64,000 nt of DNA from Micromonospora sp. WMMD1128 (GTDB lineage: Bacteria > Actinomycetota > Actinomycetes > Mycobacteriales > Micromonosporaceae). Position 1 is the first letter of the stretch; each line of letters begins with the position of its first letter. The DNA lies in contig NZ_CP114902.1 in the NCBI RefSeq assembly GCF_027497235.1, forward strand, positions 3,051,501-3,115,500, read 5' to 3'. Below the pieces are notes generated by a model. That model did no database searches, was not told the DNA's origin, and was given only the letters and a program-made list of their open reading frames with translations. Both the position numbers and the translations under genes were made by a program. This document shows, piece by piece, positions 47,501-55,198 of the stretch.

Positions 47501-47666
47501 CCGACGGCTCGCCGAACTCGGCCAGGACCAGTGTCAGTTCGTGGCTGGACTGGACCTTGAGGAGGGGCGGTACTTCGTGACCCTGCGTCGGCGGGTCCGA
47601 GCCGCACTCGCCGGCCATCCGACCACCGCGGAGATCGAAGCCGCGGTCATGGAGATGCTCGCCTGA
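44568..47666 (+). CDS. Eco57I-like nuclease-adenine methyltransferase fusion
   Basis: This 1,032-residue protein looks like a type IIG-style restriction-modification enzyme. The N-terminal PD-(D/E)xK-like site is RIDIEVGYTIIEVKR, with Asp87, Glu96 and Lys98. The central N6-adenine methyltransferase has motif I LDPSCGSGTF (about residue 370) and motif IV NPPW (about residue 578). The C-terminal 350 residues probably form the target-recognition region. No clear ribosome site precedes ATG 44568. It is close to and divergent from the PLD-helicase operon, so it may supply methylation for that system, or it may work alone. Confidence 0.85.
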   Translation: MARSDGTPDVSPSRRPSPRPQVRAPDGFPPTLQPLLARIADRRAARSEATLQADIRQLLLTGDFGLSDSHLDDVDLEAPAGGGRRIDIEVGYTIIEVKRRLQAGRSLLEAERQLDGYVRSRSMESGQRYVGILTDGATWQAYQLAGDALALIDTHAVAATRPDGLALFYWLEGVLATSRRVRPAPAEVARRLGAQSTSHKLDRAALAALYAEHEHLPTVELKRKLWAELLDSALGTQFVDDPDLFVEHTLLMNSAYIIAHLVVGIDALELQPQDLITGQRFDQARILGVVEHDFFGWTTEVPGGREFIQGLTRRLARFDWLRADHDILKVLYESMIGPETRKRMGEYYTPDWLAEHLVDTVVTDPLRQRVLDPSCGSGTFLFHAVRRYLAAAEAADLPLDAALTQLTHQVIGVDLHPVAVALARVTYLLAIGHRRLTDQRGAITIPVYLGDSMQWRERLDLFTEEHVRISAGYNANDAEEWLRFPNKLLNEPSRFDQIVSGLAGIAAKPRDPDNPPSLAAFFHHLKIEPDDQPMIRGTFEAMCRLHDEGRDHIWSYYLRNLARPVWLAMRNNRVDVLIGNPPWLSYRHMPAGMQVMFKKLCGDRGLWRGSQFATQQDLSALFVARTIQQYLRVGGAFAFVLPNAVLDREHFEAFRNGRYTDEAEPTDVAFTGSWDLRRLRPHPFPRGASVVFGNKAATGSPRGLPSVTELWTGHLGNDARSWAQAAPSIHREPAPLGRSPIAESPYKPHVHNGATIFPKILFFVETDSGGRLGLGVGRHAVRSARSIMENPPWKDLPALEGVVESEFIRPVLLGETLLPYRILPAKQAVLPLDGATLMTGPDSRLDYYFGLAEWWRTAEATWEAHRSSPRLTLGEQLDFRRKLTSQLPAPPLRLAYAASGMHVAAAIVDDPAAIIEHALYYCAIDSRAEGHYLGAILNSPALTTLARPLMSYSKDERHIDKHVWKLPIPRYDDADRTHRRLAELGQDQCQFVAGLDLEEGRYFVTLRRRVRAALAGHPTTAEIEAAVMEMLA

Positions 47667-47809
47667 TGGACGCTCCCGATGGGTCGAAGCAACGACCGCG
47701 TGGGAGAGGATTCTGCGGCGGCACGCCGGTGTCGGGTACCGCGATGAGCCTCGGCATCTGATAACGCTCACCTGAGCACAACCATCGACCGCGCACATCT
47801 GGAGGACCG

Positions 47810-48223
47810 ATGCCGGCCATCGAGGCGATCACGATTTGCAGCAGCTCCAAGTTCTACGACACCGCTCAGCGTGCGGAGGCGTCGTTCCGCGCCCTGGGCT
47901 TGACCGTCTACACCCCGCGCTACGACTTCAGCGAGCAGCACGTGCAGGTCGACGAGCCGGACAAGATCCGGCTCACCCGGGACTTCCTCGCGAAGATCGC
48001 GAAGTCGGATGCGATCTTCGTCGTGGCCACCGGTGGGTACGCGGGCGTAAGCGTGTGCATCGAGGTCGGCTACGCCGTGGGGCAGGGCAAGACGGTGTTG
48101 TTCTCCGAGCAGCCGACGGAGTTCGCCCTCCGAGCACTGGTCGACGCGGTGGTCCCCGTCAGGGACATCAGCTCCGAAGTGCACTCGGTGATCAGCGCTC
48201 CGGCGCAGGGCAGGTCCCGGTAA
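47810..48223 (+). CDS. Nucleoside 2-deoxyribosyltransferase-like protein
   Basis: This 137-residue Rossmann-like protein of the NDT/DUF4406 type has AITICSSSKFYDTAQRAEASFRALG in its first part. SDAIFVVATGGYAGVSVCIEVGYAVGQGK carries the probable catalytic glutamate in the IEVGYA motif. Related proteins cut N-glycosidic bonds of nucleosides or NAD. GGAGGA sits before the ATG. It follows the methyltransferase gene by 143 bases and may be part of the defence region, though housekeeping nucleotide salvage is also possible. Confidence 0.75.
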   Translation: MPAIEAITICSSSKFYDTAQRAEASFRALGLTVYTPRYDFSEQHVQVDEPDKIRLTRDFLAKIAKSDAIFVVATGGYAGVSVCIEVGYAVGQGKTVLFSEQPTEFALRALVDAVVPVRDISSEVHSVISAPAQGRSR

Positions 48224-48248
48224 CCCGGCGCACGCCGACGTTGCCCCC

Positions 48249-48510
48249 TCAGCTATCCGGCCGCAGGGCGGCGACCCGGGCCAGCATCGGCCGGAACGGG
48301 CCGTCCTCGCCGTCCGGGCCGATCTCGACGCCTTCGAGCCACACCCACTCGCCGTCGTACCACTCGCTCAGGTCCGGCCGGACCCGCACGACCCGCAGCC
48401 GCAACGGAGCCCTCGGCGTAGCGGCAGTCGGTGTCGGCGACCTGGACCACATCCCCGGCGGCGACGGACACGCGCGGGACGACCGGCACGGGGGCCACCG
48501 CCGCCGGCAC
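48249..48510 (-). pseudogene. Frameshifted small conserved hypothetical gene
   Basis: Two overlapping reading frames join into one plausible protein of about 87 residues. The first frame gives AAGDVVQVADTDCRYAE and the second gives APLRLRVVRVRPDL with GEWVWLEGVEIGPDGEDG. The switch lies near 48409-48415, where GAGGGCTCC on the minus strand would restore the frame if one G were removed. The joined product resembles a short actinomycete family that reads as a small beta-rich protein. It may be a pseudogene, or the extra G may be a sequencing error. Confidence 0.55.
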
Positions 48511-48572
48511 CGACGCGCGGTGGGGCTAGGGTCGATGGCGCAACCAGACACGGCTCGGTAAGGGTGGCGGGC

Positions 48573-48872
48573 ATGCCAAGGACCGTGCAGATCCGCGTTT
48601 ACACCGTGCGGGCTGGGCTGTTGGACGAGTGGGTGGACAAGTGGCAGCGCCTGGTCGTGCCGTTGCGCCGTGATCTGGGCTTCGAGATCCACGGCTCATG
48701 GAAGGACCATGGGCGCAGCCAGCACATCTGGGTGATCTCCTACGACGGGCCCGAGTCGTTCGAGGAGGCGAACGCCGCCTACTGGGCCTCGGAGCGCCGC
48801 AAGACGCTCGGCCTGGACCCGGGCGACTACCTGGTGGGTGAGGAGACCCGCGAGGTCGAGCAGACGCTATGA
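48573..48872 (+). CDS. NIPSNAP-family protein
   Basis: This 99-residue ferredoxin-like alpha-beta barrel protein has the NIPSNAP pattern: QIRVYTVRAGLLDEWVDKWQRLVVPLRRDLGFEIHGSW in segments, then VWVIS-like HIWVISYDG. The family is small and stress-related, with no defined enzyme activity in bacteria. ATG 48573 is chosen; a GTG at 48564 is also open, but AAGGGTGG would then be too near. The end overlaps the convergent STAND gene by six bases. Confidence 0.82.
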   Translation: MPRTVQIRVYTVRAGLLDEWVDKWQRLVVPLRRDLGFEIHGSWKDHGRSQHIWVISYDGPESFEEANAAYWASERRKTLGLDPGDYLVGEETREVEQTL

Positions 48873-51800
48873 GCCCGGATCGGCCGGTAGCAGGTGGGCC
48901 CGCCGCTCGTCCTCGCTGAGCGCACGGAACACCCGCAAACGTGCCGCTGCCGTCAACTCGTCCACGTCGACGGAGTCCGCCCAGACGCGGGCGGTGCCGT
49001 CAGCCGAGCCGGTGGCGACCTGTCGCCCGTCCGGCAGCCATACCATGCTGGTCACGCCATCGCGGTGCACGCCGATCACCTCGCCCTGCTCGTCGTCGGG
49101 GCTCCAGAGCCGCACGGTCCGGTCGTCGGAACCGGAGGCGAGGCGCTGGCCGCCGGGTGCCCACGCAACCACACGCACCCGCTTCTCGTGGCCGGTCAGC
49201 ACCCTCGGCCGATCGGCGCCGGTGAGATCCCACACCCGGAGGGTCCAGTCGGCTGAGCAGGAGGCGAGCCGGCGTTCGTCCGGCGCCCAACTGAGCCCGT
49301 CCACGTAGTTCTGGTGGCCGGCGTGGACCGAGGAGTCACCCGGCTGCTCGATGTCCCAGACCCGGACGGTGCGGTCGTCGGAACCTGAGGCGAGGTAGCG
49401 ACCACTCGGCGACCAGGCCAGCGCGCCCACCCAGTCCGCGTGTCCGCGCAGGACGCCGGCGGCGCTGCGCGTAGGGACGTCCCACAACCGTATCGAGTTG
49501 TCCTTGCAGCCGGCCGCCAGCCGGGAGCCGTCCGGTGACCAGGCGAGCGACTCCGCTTCCTCGCCGAAGCGCACGTCCCCGTCCGCACCGACCAAGTGGA
49601 CCGAGCCATCTCGCAGTGCCACAGCCAGCACGTCAGCCGCCGGTGAACAGGTGAGCGCCACGACCGGCTCGGGCCATGTCGTCACGGCGGCCGTTCCGTC
49701 CGGCTGCCACCGCCGTACGCTGCCGTCGGCGCCGCCGGTCACGATCTTCGCGGTCCGATCCAGCGCGAGAGCGGTGACGGGCCCCTCGTGCCCGGTGAGC
49801 AGCTGGCTTTCGGCCCCGCGTGGCTGCACCGCCCAGACCCGGGCGGTGCCGTCACCGGAGCCGCTGACCACCCGTCGTCCAGATGGGGACATCGCGACGG
49901 ACCAGGCGACCTGGGTGTGTCCGCGCAGCTCGGCGACCTCACGCAACCGCTGGACGTTCCAGGCGCGGATGCTGCCGTCGCCGCTGGCGAACACCAGCGT
50001 GCGACCGTCCGGGGACCAGGCGACCGACCACACCGGTGCCCCGTGACCGCCGATCACGTGCCGAGTCTCGCCGGTCGCCACGTCCCAGATGCGGACGGTC
50101 TGGTCGCCGGACCCGGTGACGATTCGCCGGCCGTCCGGTGACCAGGCGACGGCCTCGACGAAGTCACCGTGCCCGGTCAGCCTCCGCTCGGGACGACCAG
50201 CGGCCAGGTCCCAGACGATGACGGACCGGTCGTGCGAAGCCGAGGCCAGCGTTCGGGAATCGGGGGCGAAGCGCAGGCCCCACACGTCGCCCTCGTGGCC
50301 GACCAGGTGTCTGGTGAGCTGCCAGGCCGAGGTGTCCCACACCCGCACGGTTCGATCCCGGCTTGATCCGGCAAGGCAGCGGCCATCTGGTGACCAGGCG
50401 ACGCCGCGTGCCACGTCGCCGCAGGGCAGCACTGCGACCGTCGTACCCGTCGTGGCCTCCCACACCCGGATGGTGCCGTCCCGGGAGGCGGTGGCGAGCC
50501 GGGTGGCGTCGGGGGACCAGTCGACAGCCTCCACCATCCCGGTGTGCCCGCGCAGCGCCCGGACGACCGTGCCGGTGTCGGCGTGCCAGATCCGTGCGGT
50601 GCCGTCCCGGGAGCCCGTCGCCAACTGCGCGCCGTCGGGTGACCAGGCAACGCCACGCACGGCGTCGGTGTGACCGGCGAGCACCGCCTCGGCGTGGCTG
50701 AACGCCAGCGACGCCATCAACGCCTGTCGGGCGACCGGTGTGGGCGGACATTCGCGCAGGGCCGCTGATGTCAGCAGCACCGCCAGCTCCGGATATCGGT
50801 CCACGTTGCCGAGCGCGAACTGGCCGATCGCTTCGGAGACCCGGTGCAGGAACGCGATGTCCCGGCTGCGGGACGCGGTCACCAGGGCACGGGCGGCGGG
50901 GCTGTCCTGGCCGGCCGACTCCATCGCCTCCAGCCACTGCCCGGCCAGTTGAAGCCGTTCTCCGGTGAGCAGGTAGTCGGCGTTGCGCCCGGCGTGCGCC
51001 CAGTCCGCCGCCCACCGTTCCAGTTCCGTGCGCCGCCGGAGCTGCTCCGAACGCGCCTCCACCTGCTGTCGCAGCGGTGCCCACCGGCGGAACAACGCCT
51101 CGTGGGCCACCTGCGCGTACGGTTCACCGTCGAGCACATCGGTGGTGAGCAGCCTCGCGTCGGTGAAGGCGACGATCACCCGCCGCTGGTCAGCGGAGAA
51201 CTCACGCAACGGCACCCGACGCCTTGTCGGTTCGATGCCCTCCATCGCCACCAGACGAAGCAGGGTGGCCAGAACCTCGTCGGTGCTGCTGTCGCCGCGC
51301 AAATCTGCCATCACACTGTCTGCCTGGCGGCCCAGCGCCCCCGCGACGCCGCCGACCGCCCGGTATGCCTGGCGGGTGGCCGTCCGGCCCGACCCGGCTG
51401 CCCGGTGCAGCTCCTGAAGCAGGTACGCCAGCAGCGGCAACGCGTCCGGCGTGGCCGCGTCGGCGATGATCTCCTCGACGAGGCCGTCCTCGAAGCGCAT
51501 ACCGGCGAGCTGTGCGGGCTGCTCCACCACCGCGACGAGGTCCGCCGGCCGCATGGTGCCCAGCGTCACCGGATTTGCGAACAGGTCCGGACGTGGACCC
51601 GCGAGCAGACCGGCGAGGAACTCGACGCGGAGCGTCGCGACAACCCAGAGCCGCCGATCGGTGTCGAGCGCGGTCGCGACCTGCGCCAGGAACGTGGTCT
51701 GCTCCGCGGCGCTCGACAGCGTGACCAGTTCCTCAAGCTGGTCGAGAATCAGCAGGACGCGCCCGTGCCGATGACCCGTTCGGGTCCGCCAGGCCGCCAG

Positions 51801-52385
51801 GCTACGGGCGAGACTGTCCGGACGGGACCGCACGTCCCGCAGCGCACGGGCACGGTCGCCAGCGCCCAACGTGACTGCCAGATCAGCGAGCCCGGCAAGG
51901 GGTTCGCCCCCTGGTGTCACCGCCGGCAACACCTGCCACCGTCCGCGTCGCAATAGGGGAACGACGCCCGCGTGGACCAGCGACGACTTGCCGCTGCCGG
52001 ACGCGCCGGTGACACAGATGAATCGATCGGCCCCGTCCAGGCCCAGCTCGTGCAGCCGTCGCACCAGCTCGGTGGCCTGCTCGTCCCGCCCGAAGAACAC
52101 CGACGCGTCCTGCTCGGTGAAGGCGGAAAGCCCAGGGTAAGGGCTCCGATCCGACTGCCACACGGGCCGGGTGCTGCGGGGCGCCTCCCACCACAGCACC
52201 AGGCCGTTGCCCACGATCAGCACCACCAGCAGGACGATCAGCGCAGGCCCGGCGACCTGACGGATTCCGGCGTTCAACGGCGAGGTGTCGGCGTTGGCGA
52301 AGAAGTTCGCCGCGATCTCCAGCAGGACTGCGACGATCAGAAGTGACAGTTGCAGGACGACAGGTGGACGTCGACTCGGCCGCAC
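48867..52385 (-). CDS. Membrane-anchored STAND NTPase with 14 WD40 repeats
   Basis: This 1,172-residue signalling ATPase has two N-terminal membrane helices (about residues 9-30 and 43-66). An nSTAND1-type NTPase follows, with FFGRDEQ, P-loop GASGSGKSS (127-135) and Walker B LLILDQLEEL. From about residue 600 I count 14 WD40 units, enough for two seven-bladed propellers. Such proteins couple ligand binding by the propellers to oligomerisation and often act in signalling or antiphage defence. GGGAGGA precedes the GTG start. No effector domain is fused, and no obvious effector gene is coupled. Confidence 0.88.
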   Translation of the reverse strand: MRPSRRPPVVLQLSLLIVAVLLEIAANFFANADTSPLNAGIRQVAGPALIVLLVVLIVGNGLVLWWEAPRSTRPVWQSDRSPYPGLSAFTEQDASVFFGRDEQATELVRRLHELGLDGADRFICVTGASGSGKSSLVHAGVVPLLRRGRWQVLPAVTPGGEPLAGLADLAVTLGAGDRARALRDVRSRPDSLARSLAAWRTRTGHRHGRVLLILDQLEELVTLSSAAEQTTFLAQVATALDTDRRLWVVATLRVEFLAGLLAGPRPDLFANPVTLGTMRPADLVAVVEQPAQLAGMRFEDGLVEEIIADAATPDALPLLAYLLQELHRAAGSGRTATRQAYRAVGGVAGALGRQADSVMADLRGDSSTDEVLATLLRLVAMEGIEPTRRRVPLREFSADQRRVIVAFTDARLLTTDVLDGEPYAQVAHEALFRRWAPLRQQVEARSEQLRRRTELERWAADWAHAGRNADYLLTGERLQLAGQWLEAMESAGQDSPAARALVTASRSRDIAFLHRVSEAIGQFALGNVDRYPELAVLLTSAALRECPPTPVARQALMASLAFSHAEAVLAGHTDAVRGVAWSPDGAQLATGSRDGTARIWHADTGTVVRALRGHTGMVEAVDWSPDATRLATASRDGTIRVWEATTGTTVAVLPCGDVARGVAWSPDGRCLAGSSRDRTVRVWDTSAWQLTRHLVGHEGDVWGLRFAPDSRTLASASHDRSVIVWDLAAGRPERRLTGHGDFVEAVAWSPDGRRIVTGSGDQTVRIWDVATGETRHVIGGHGAPVWSVAWSPDGRTLVFASGDGSIRAWNVQRLREVAELRGHTQVAWSVAMSPSGRRVVSGSGDGTARVWAVQPRGAESQLLTGHEGPVTALALDRTAKIVTGGADGSVRRWQPDGTAAVTTWPEPVVALTCSPAADVLAVALRDGSVHLVGADGDVRFGEEAESLAWSPDGSRLAAGCKDNSIRLWDVPTRSAAGVLRGHADWVGALAWSPSGRYLASGSDDRTVRVWDIEQPGDSSVHAGHQNYVDGLSWAPDERRLASCSADWTLRVWDLTGADRPRVLTGHEKRVRVVAWAPGGQRLASGSDDRTVRLWSPDDEQGEVIGVHRDGVTSMVWLPDGRQVATGSADGTARVWADSVDVDELTAAARLRVFRALSEDERRAHLLPADPGS

Positions 52386-52491
52386 CGATCCTCCCAGCGA
52401 TGATCCCCGATGGGATCACGTTAGCTGGTTGGCGCTCGCGTCGATGGCCCACTGAAACACCTGGCGACACCCGGACACCGCTCACCGGCTC

Positions 52492-53373
52492 TCAGCCGGG
52501 GTCCAGCTCCTCGCCCGTCTTGACGATCAGCCGACGCGATTCCTCCTCGCTCAGGGCCAGCGCGTCCAGCCCCGACCAGGCCCGCTCGTACGCGGCCCAC
52601 TCCGCGGGCCGGTCGAGGTAGAGCGCCCCGGTCAACGACTCGCGGTAGACCACCGGCGGGTCGGGGTCGACGCGCAGCCCCGGCGGGAAGTCCAGCAGCA
52701 CGAACGGGCCGGCGAGCGCCCCTGCGTGCGCGCCCGCGGCGAGCGGCAGCACCCGGATCGACACGTGTGGCAGCCGGCCCGCGTCGGCCAGGTGCCGGAG
52801 TTGCCCGGCCATGGTCGCGGCGCCGCCCACCTGCCGCAGCAGCACCGCCTCGCAGAGCATCACCTCGATCCGGGGCGGTCGGGGCAGACGCCGCCGGAGC
52901 AGGTCCTGCCGGCGCAGCCGCGCATCGAGCAACCGTTCCCGATCCCCCTCCGTCGTGCCGAGGCGGGACCGGCAGGTCGCGGCAGCGTACCCCCGGGTCT
53001 GCAACAGCACGGGGACCAGCGCCCCGGCGTGCTCGCGCAGCCGGCACGCGGCGGACTCCAGGCCGCCGTAGAGGTCGAACCAGTCGGGTACGGGATCGCC
53101 GTACGCGTGCCACCAACCCCTCCCCCGCGTCTCGCCGGCCAGGGCGACGAGCGCTGCGGTCAGCTCGCGCCGTGCGCCGTACAGCTCGCACATCGCCCGC
53201 ACGTCAATCCCGCGCACCACGCCGATGCCGCTCTCGATCCGCCACACCTTCTGCCGGCTGCACTCCAACGCCGCCGCCGCGCCCTCGAGCGTCATCCGCG
53301 CCTCGGTGCGCAGCTCCCGCAACACCCGCCCGAGCGCCCGGCGCGGCACCGACGACCCCGCCAGCTCAACCAT
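52492..53373 (-). CDS. XRE-family regulator with DUF5753 domain
   Basis: This 293-residue regulator has an N-terminal helix-turn-helix (LGRVLRELRTEARMTLEGAAAALECSRQKVWRIESG in segments) and the DUF5753 domain (VPVLLQTRGYAAA, then the Leu/Arg-rich end). This is the common actinomycete class that usually controls a neighbouring small DUF397 gene. Here no DUF397 gene follows; instead a small unknown gene overlaps its start by eight bases. The target is unknown. Confidence 0.9.
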   Translation of the reverse strand: MVELAGSSVPRRALGRVLRELRTEARMTLEGAAAALECSRQKVWRIESGIGVVRGIDVRAMCELYGARRELTAALVALAGETRGRGWWHAYGDPVPDWFDLYGGLESAACRLREHAGALVPVLLQTRGYAAATCRSRLGTTEGDRERLLDARLRRQDLLRRRLPRPPRIEVMLCEAVLLRQVGGAATMAGQLRHLADAGRLPHVSIRVLPLAAGAHAGALAGPFVLLDFPPGLRVDPDPPVVYRESLTGALYLDRPAEWAAYERAWSGLDALALSEEESRRLIVKTGEELDPG

Positions 53374-53617
53374 CCGCGCCCCTCCCCCGGCCGTAGCGGT
53401 CCGCGCGCTGGTTGCGCACCACGCACGCCGCCCGCCGCCCGGCCCGCTGGTAGACCTCCGCGCCGTCGCACCGCGAGGTCACGAGCACATCGGGTACGCG
53501 GACAGCGGCGCTCTGCTGCTGCCGACGCCCCGGCACGTCACCGTCGGGTATGACCGGTTCGGCCGCGTCGACGGCGATCTGTCCCGACCGCTGGAACCAC
53601 TTCCACCACCTACCCAC
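53366..53617 (-). CDS. Small hypothetical protein overlapping the XRE regulator gene
   Basis: This is an unrecognised 83-residue protein that starts with GRWWKWFQRSGQIAVDAAEPV. It contains one cysteine in TSRCDGAEVYQRAG and another in RRAACVVRNQ. GGGAGGG lies six bases before GTG 53617. Its end overlaps the XRE start by eight bases, so the two are probably made together. The high Arg/Gln content and small size could suit a regulatory partner. Confidence 0.5.
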   Translation of the reverse strand: MGRWWKWFQRSGQIAVDAAEPVIPDGDVPGRRQQQSAAVRVPDVLVTSRCDGAEVYQRAGRRAACVVRNQRADRYGRGRGADG

Positions 53618-53729
53618 GCCATCCCTCCCCTGCTGAACGTCTTGATGCACCCTACCGCACCTGTAAAGCCTGTAAGTACAGGATGGGGACGCTTGAGACT
53701 CCCCGTCATCTGGCTGCTTTGCTCACCGC

Positions 53730-53966
53730 ATGCCCTACGCCCAGCCACTATGGCGCCAGATCAGAGATGATCTCCGCGCGAAGATCAGGGCTGGGATCTA
53801 TCCACCGGGCAGCAAGCTCCCGTCAACGCGACTCCTCGCAGAGGAGTACGACACGAGCCACATGACGGTCCGGCGAGCACTGGACTCGATGATCGAGCTG
53901 GACGAACTCGTGGGCCGGACAGGTATCGGCGTCTTCGTGAGCGACATGCCGGGACGCAACAGCTAA
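53730..53966 (+). CDS. Short GntR-family DNA-binding protein
   Basis: This 78-residue protein is a bare GntR winged helix: QPLWRQIRDDLRAKIRAGIYPPGSKLPSTRLLAEEYDTSHMTVRRALDSM in segments, then VGRTGIGVFVSD. There is no ligand-binding domain, so it is much shorter than usual GntR regulators (230-250). Such stand-alone winged helices are known in actinomycetes, often near XRE genes. It is divergent from the small protein/XRE pair. Confidence 0.85.
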   Translation: MPYAQPLWRQIRDDLRAKIRAGIYPPGSKLPSTRLLAEEYDTSHMTVRRALDSMIELDELVGRTGIGVFVSDMPGRNS

Positions 53967-53983
53967 TCCTTCATCTGCACGCA

Positions 53984-54016
53984 GCCGGCCGCCCCTCCTG
54001 ACTCTGGGCGGTCGGC
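53984..54016. terminator. Hairpin terminator between the GntR gene and the RAMA gene
   Basis: GCCGGCCGCCC (53984-53994) and GGGCGGTCGGC (54006-54016) pair over 11 bp with one wobble around an 11-base loop. It lies between convergent genes, so it can end transcripts from both sides. Confidence 0.6.
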
Positions 54017-54040
54017 AGACCACCTACGATCCTCGTACCC

Positions 54041-55198
54041 TCAAACCCCGCCGTTCCTCGCGACCCTGCGCCGAATCTCCTTGAGGGTGACCGTCTCGCC
54101 AGTAAGGGCGTCCTCGGCCGACCAGAAGTCGAGCCCGTCGGTGGCCTTGCGTGAAGGGGTGATGCCCGAACCGTGCAGCCGAATCTTCACCGCCTCCCCT
54201 GCGGCTGACGGCGAGGAGAAGGCTTGCCCGTGGTAGCGAATGCTCCCATCGGGCAACAGTTCGGCAAGGTGCTGCTCGCCCCAGTATTTCGCATACAGGC
54301 GCGATCCCGGGCGGAGACGTCCTGCGTTGATCATGTCTGTGGTCCTGATTGCCCGCTCCTCCTTCGACACCGGCCCCTTGGCGGGGCGGCGTGGCCTGGA
54401 CAGGGCCGATGCCGAGGGGAGCCCTTCGCTGAGCGCTGGTTCGGCAATCGTCTCGGGCCGATCCGCAGGGGCCATCGTTGGCTCTGACGTGACCGAGTCC
54501 GCAGGCGAACCTGCGTTTGACGACGGGAAGTCGAAAACAGCTCGCACTCTCACCAGGCTCGACCTGATCTCTTCTCGGTTCAGCTTTGCCAGACGCCGTG
54601 CAAGTAGCGCCACCATCTCGGGTGCCGGCTCCCCTCCCCCGAACAGTTCACGCAACTCTGCGTGTACCTGCCGGTCGACGAAGTAGCCTTTCCACAACTC
54701 TTCGATGCGGTTGTCCCGCATGTTCTCCTTGCTCAACAGGGACAGCAACTCGACAGCGCCCTCGAAGTCTTCCTCGATCCGCACGGCGCGGAAAAGCTTG
54801 TGCTCGACAGGCACAGGCGCATGGGCGTTGTAGACGCGCCACTCCGCACCGTTCGTCAGAGCGACCCACTCCACTCCAGCTACCGTGGCGTAGCTGATGG
54901 TCTGGTTCGCCCAGCGCGGGTCGTCGAGGTTCTCACCGAGCCCCTTGGCTTCAATGAACAGGCGCGGCGTACGCAACATGAGGAGGGCGTAGTCAACCGG
55001 ATTGTCCGCGCCGCGCCGGCGGTACTCCCGATGCACCTCGTCCAGGTCGAAAAGGTCCCAGCCCAGCGCACCGATGACCGGCTCGATGAGTCCGGCTTTG
55101 GTGTTCTGCTCGCCGATGCGCTGGTGCTGACGCCGGAACCGCGCCAAGCGCTCGACACACTGCTTGACCGCGTCTTCCAATTCGAACATGCTTCTCAT
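54041..55198 (-). CDS. PD-(D/E)xK nuclease-like protein with C-terminal RAMA-like domain
   Basis: This 385-residue protein has an HsdR N-terminal-like fold with a visible nuclease site: Asp69 in NPVDYALL and Glu83/Lys85 in FIEAKGLG. A flexible Pro/Ser-rich linker follows (about 230-275). A RAMA-like domain comes next (YAKYWGEQHLAELLPDGSIRYHGQAFSSPSAAGEAV), a module found with adenine methylases and restriction enzymes that may read modified DNA. It ends the hsd-kinase operon, and its start overlaps the kinase stop (ATGA). It may be an extra effector, or it may read methylation made by HsdM. Confidence 0.8.
   Translation of the reverse strand: MRSMFELEDAVKQCVERLARFRRQHQRIGEQNTKAGLIEPVIGALGWDLFDLDEVHREYRRRGADNPVDYALLMLRTPRLFIEAKGLGENLDDPRWANQTISYATVAGVEWVALTNGAEWRVYNAHAPVPVEHKLFRAVRIEEDFEGAVELLSLLSKENMRDNRIEELWKGYFVDRQVHAELRELFGGGEPAPEMVALLARRLAKLNREEIRSSLVRVRAVFDFPSSNAGSPADSVTSEPTMAPADRPETIAEPALSEGLPSASALSRPRRPAKGPVSKEERAIRTTDMINAGRLRPGSRLYAKYWGEQHLAELLPDGSIRYHGQAFSSPSAAGEAVKIRLHGSGITPSRKATDGLDFWSAEDALTGETVTLKEIRRRVARNGGV

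Noticed and set aside
36364..47666. Complete DISARM or BREX system
   Set aside because: No DrmA/DrmB (DUF1998) gene and no PglZ, BrxC or BrxL genes are visible; only helicase, PLD and methyltransferase parts fit.
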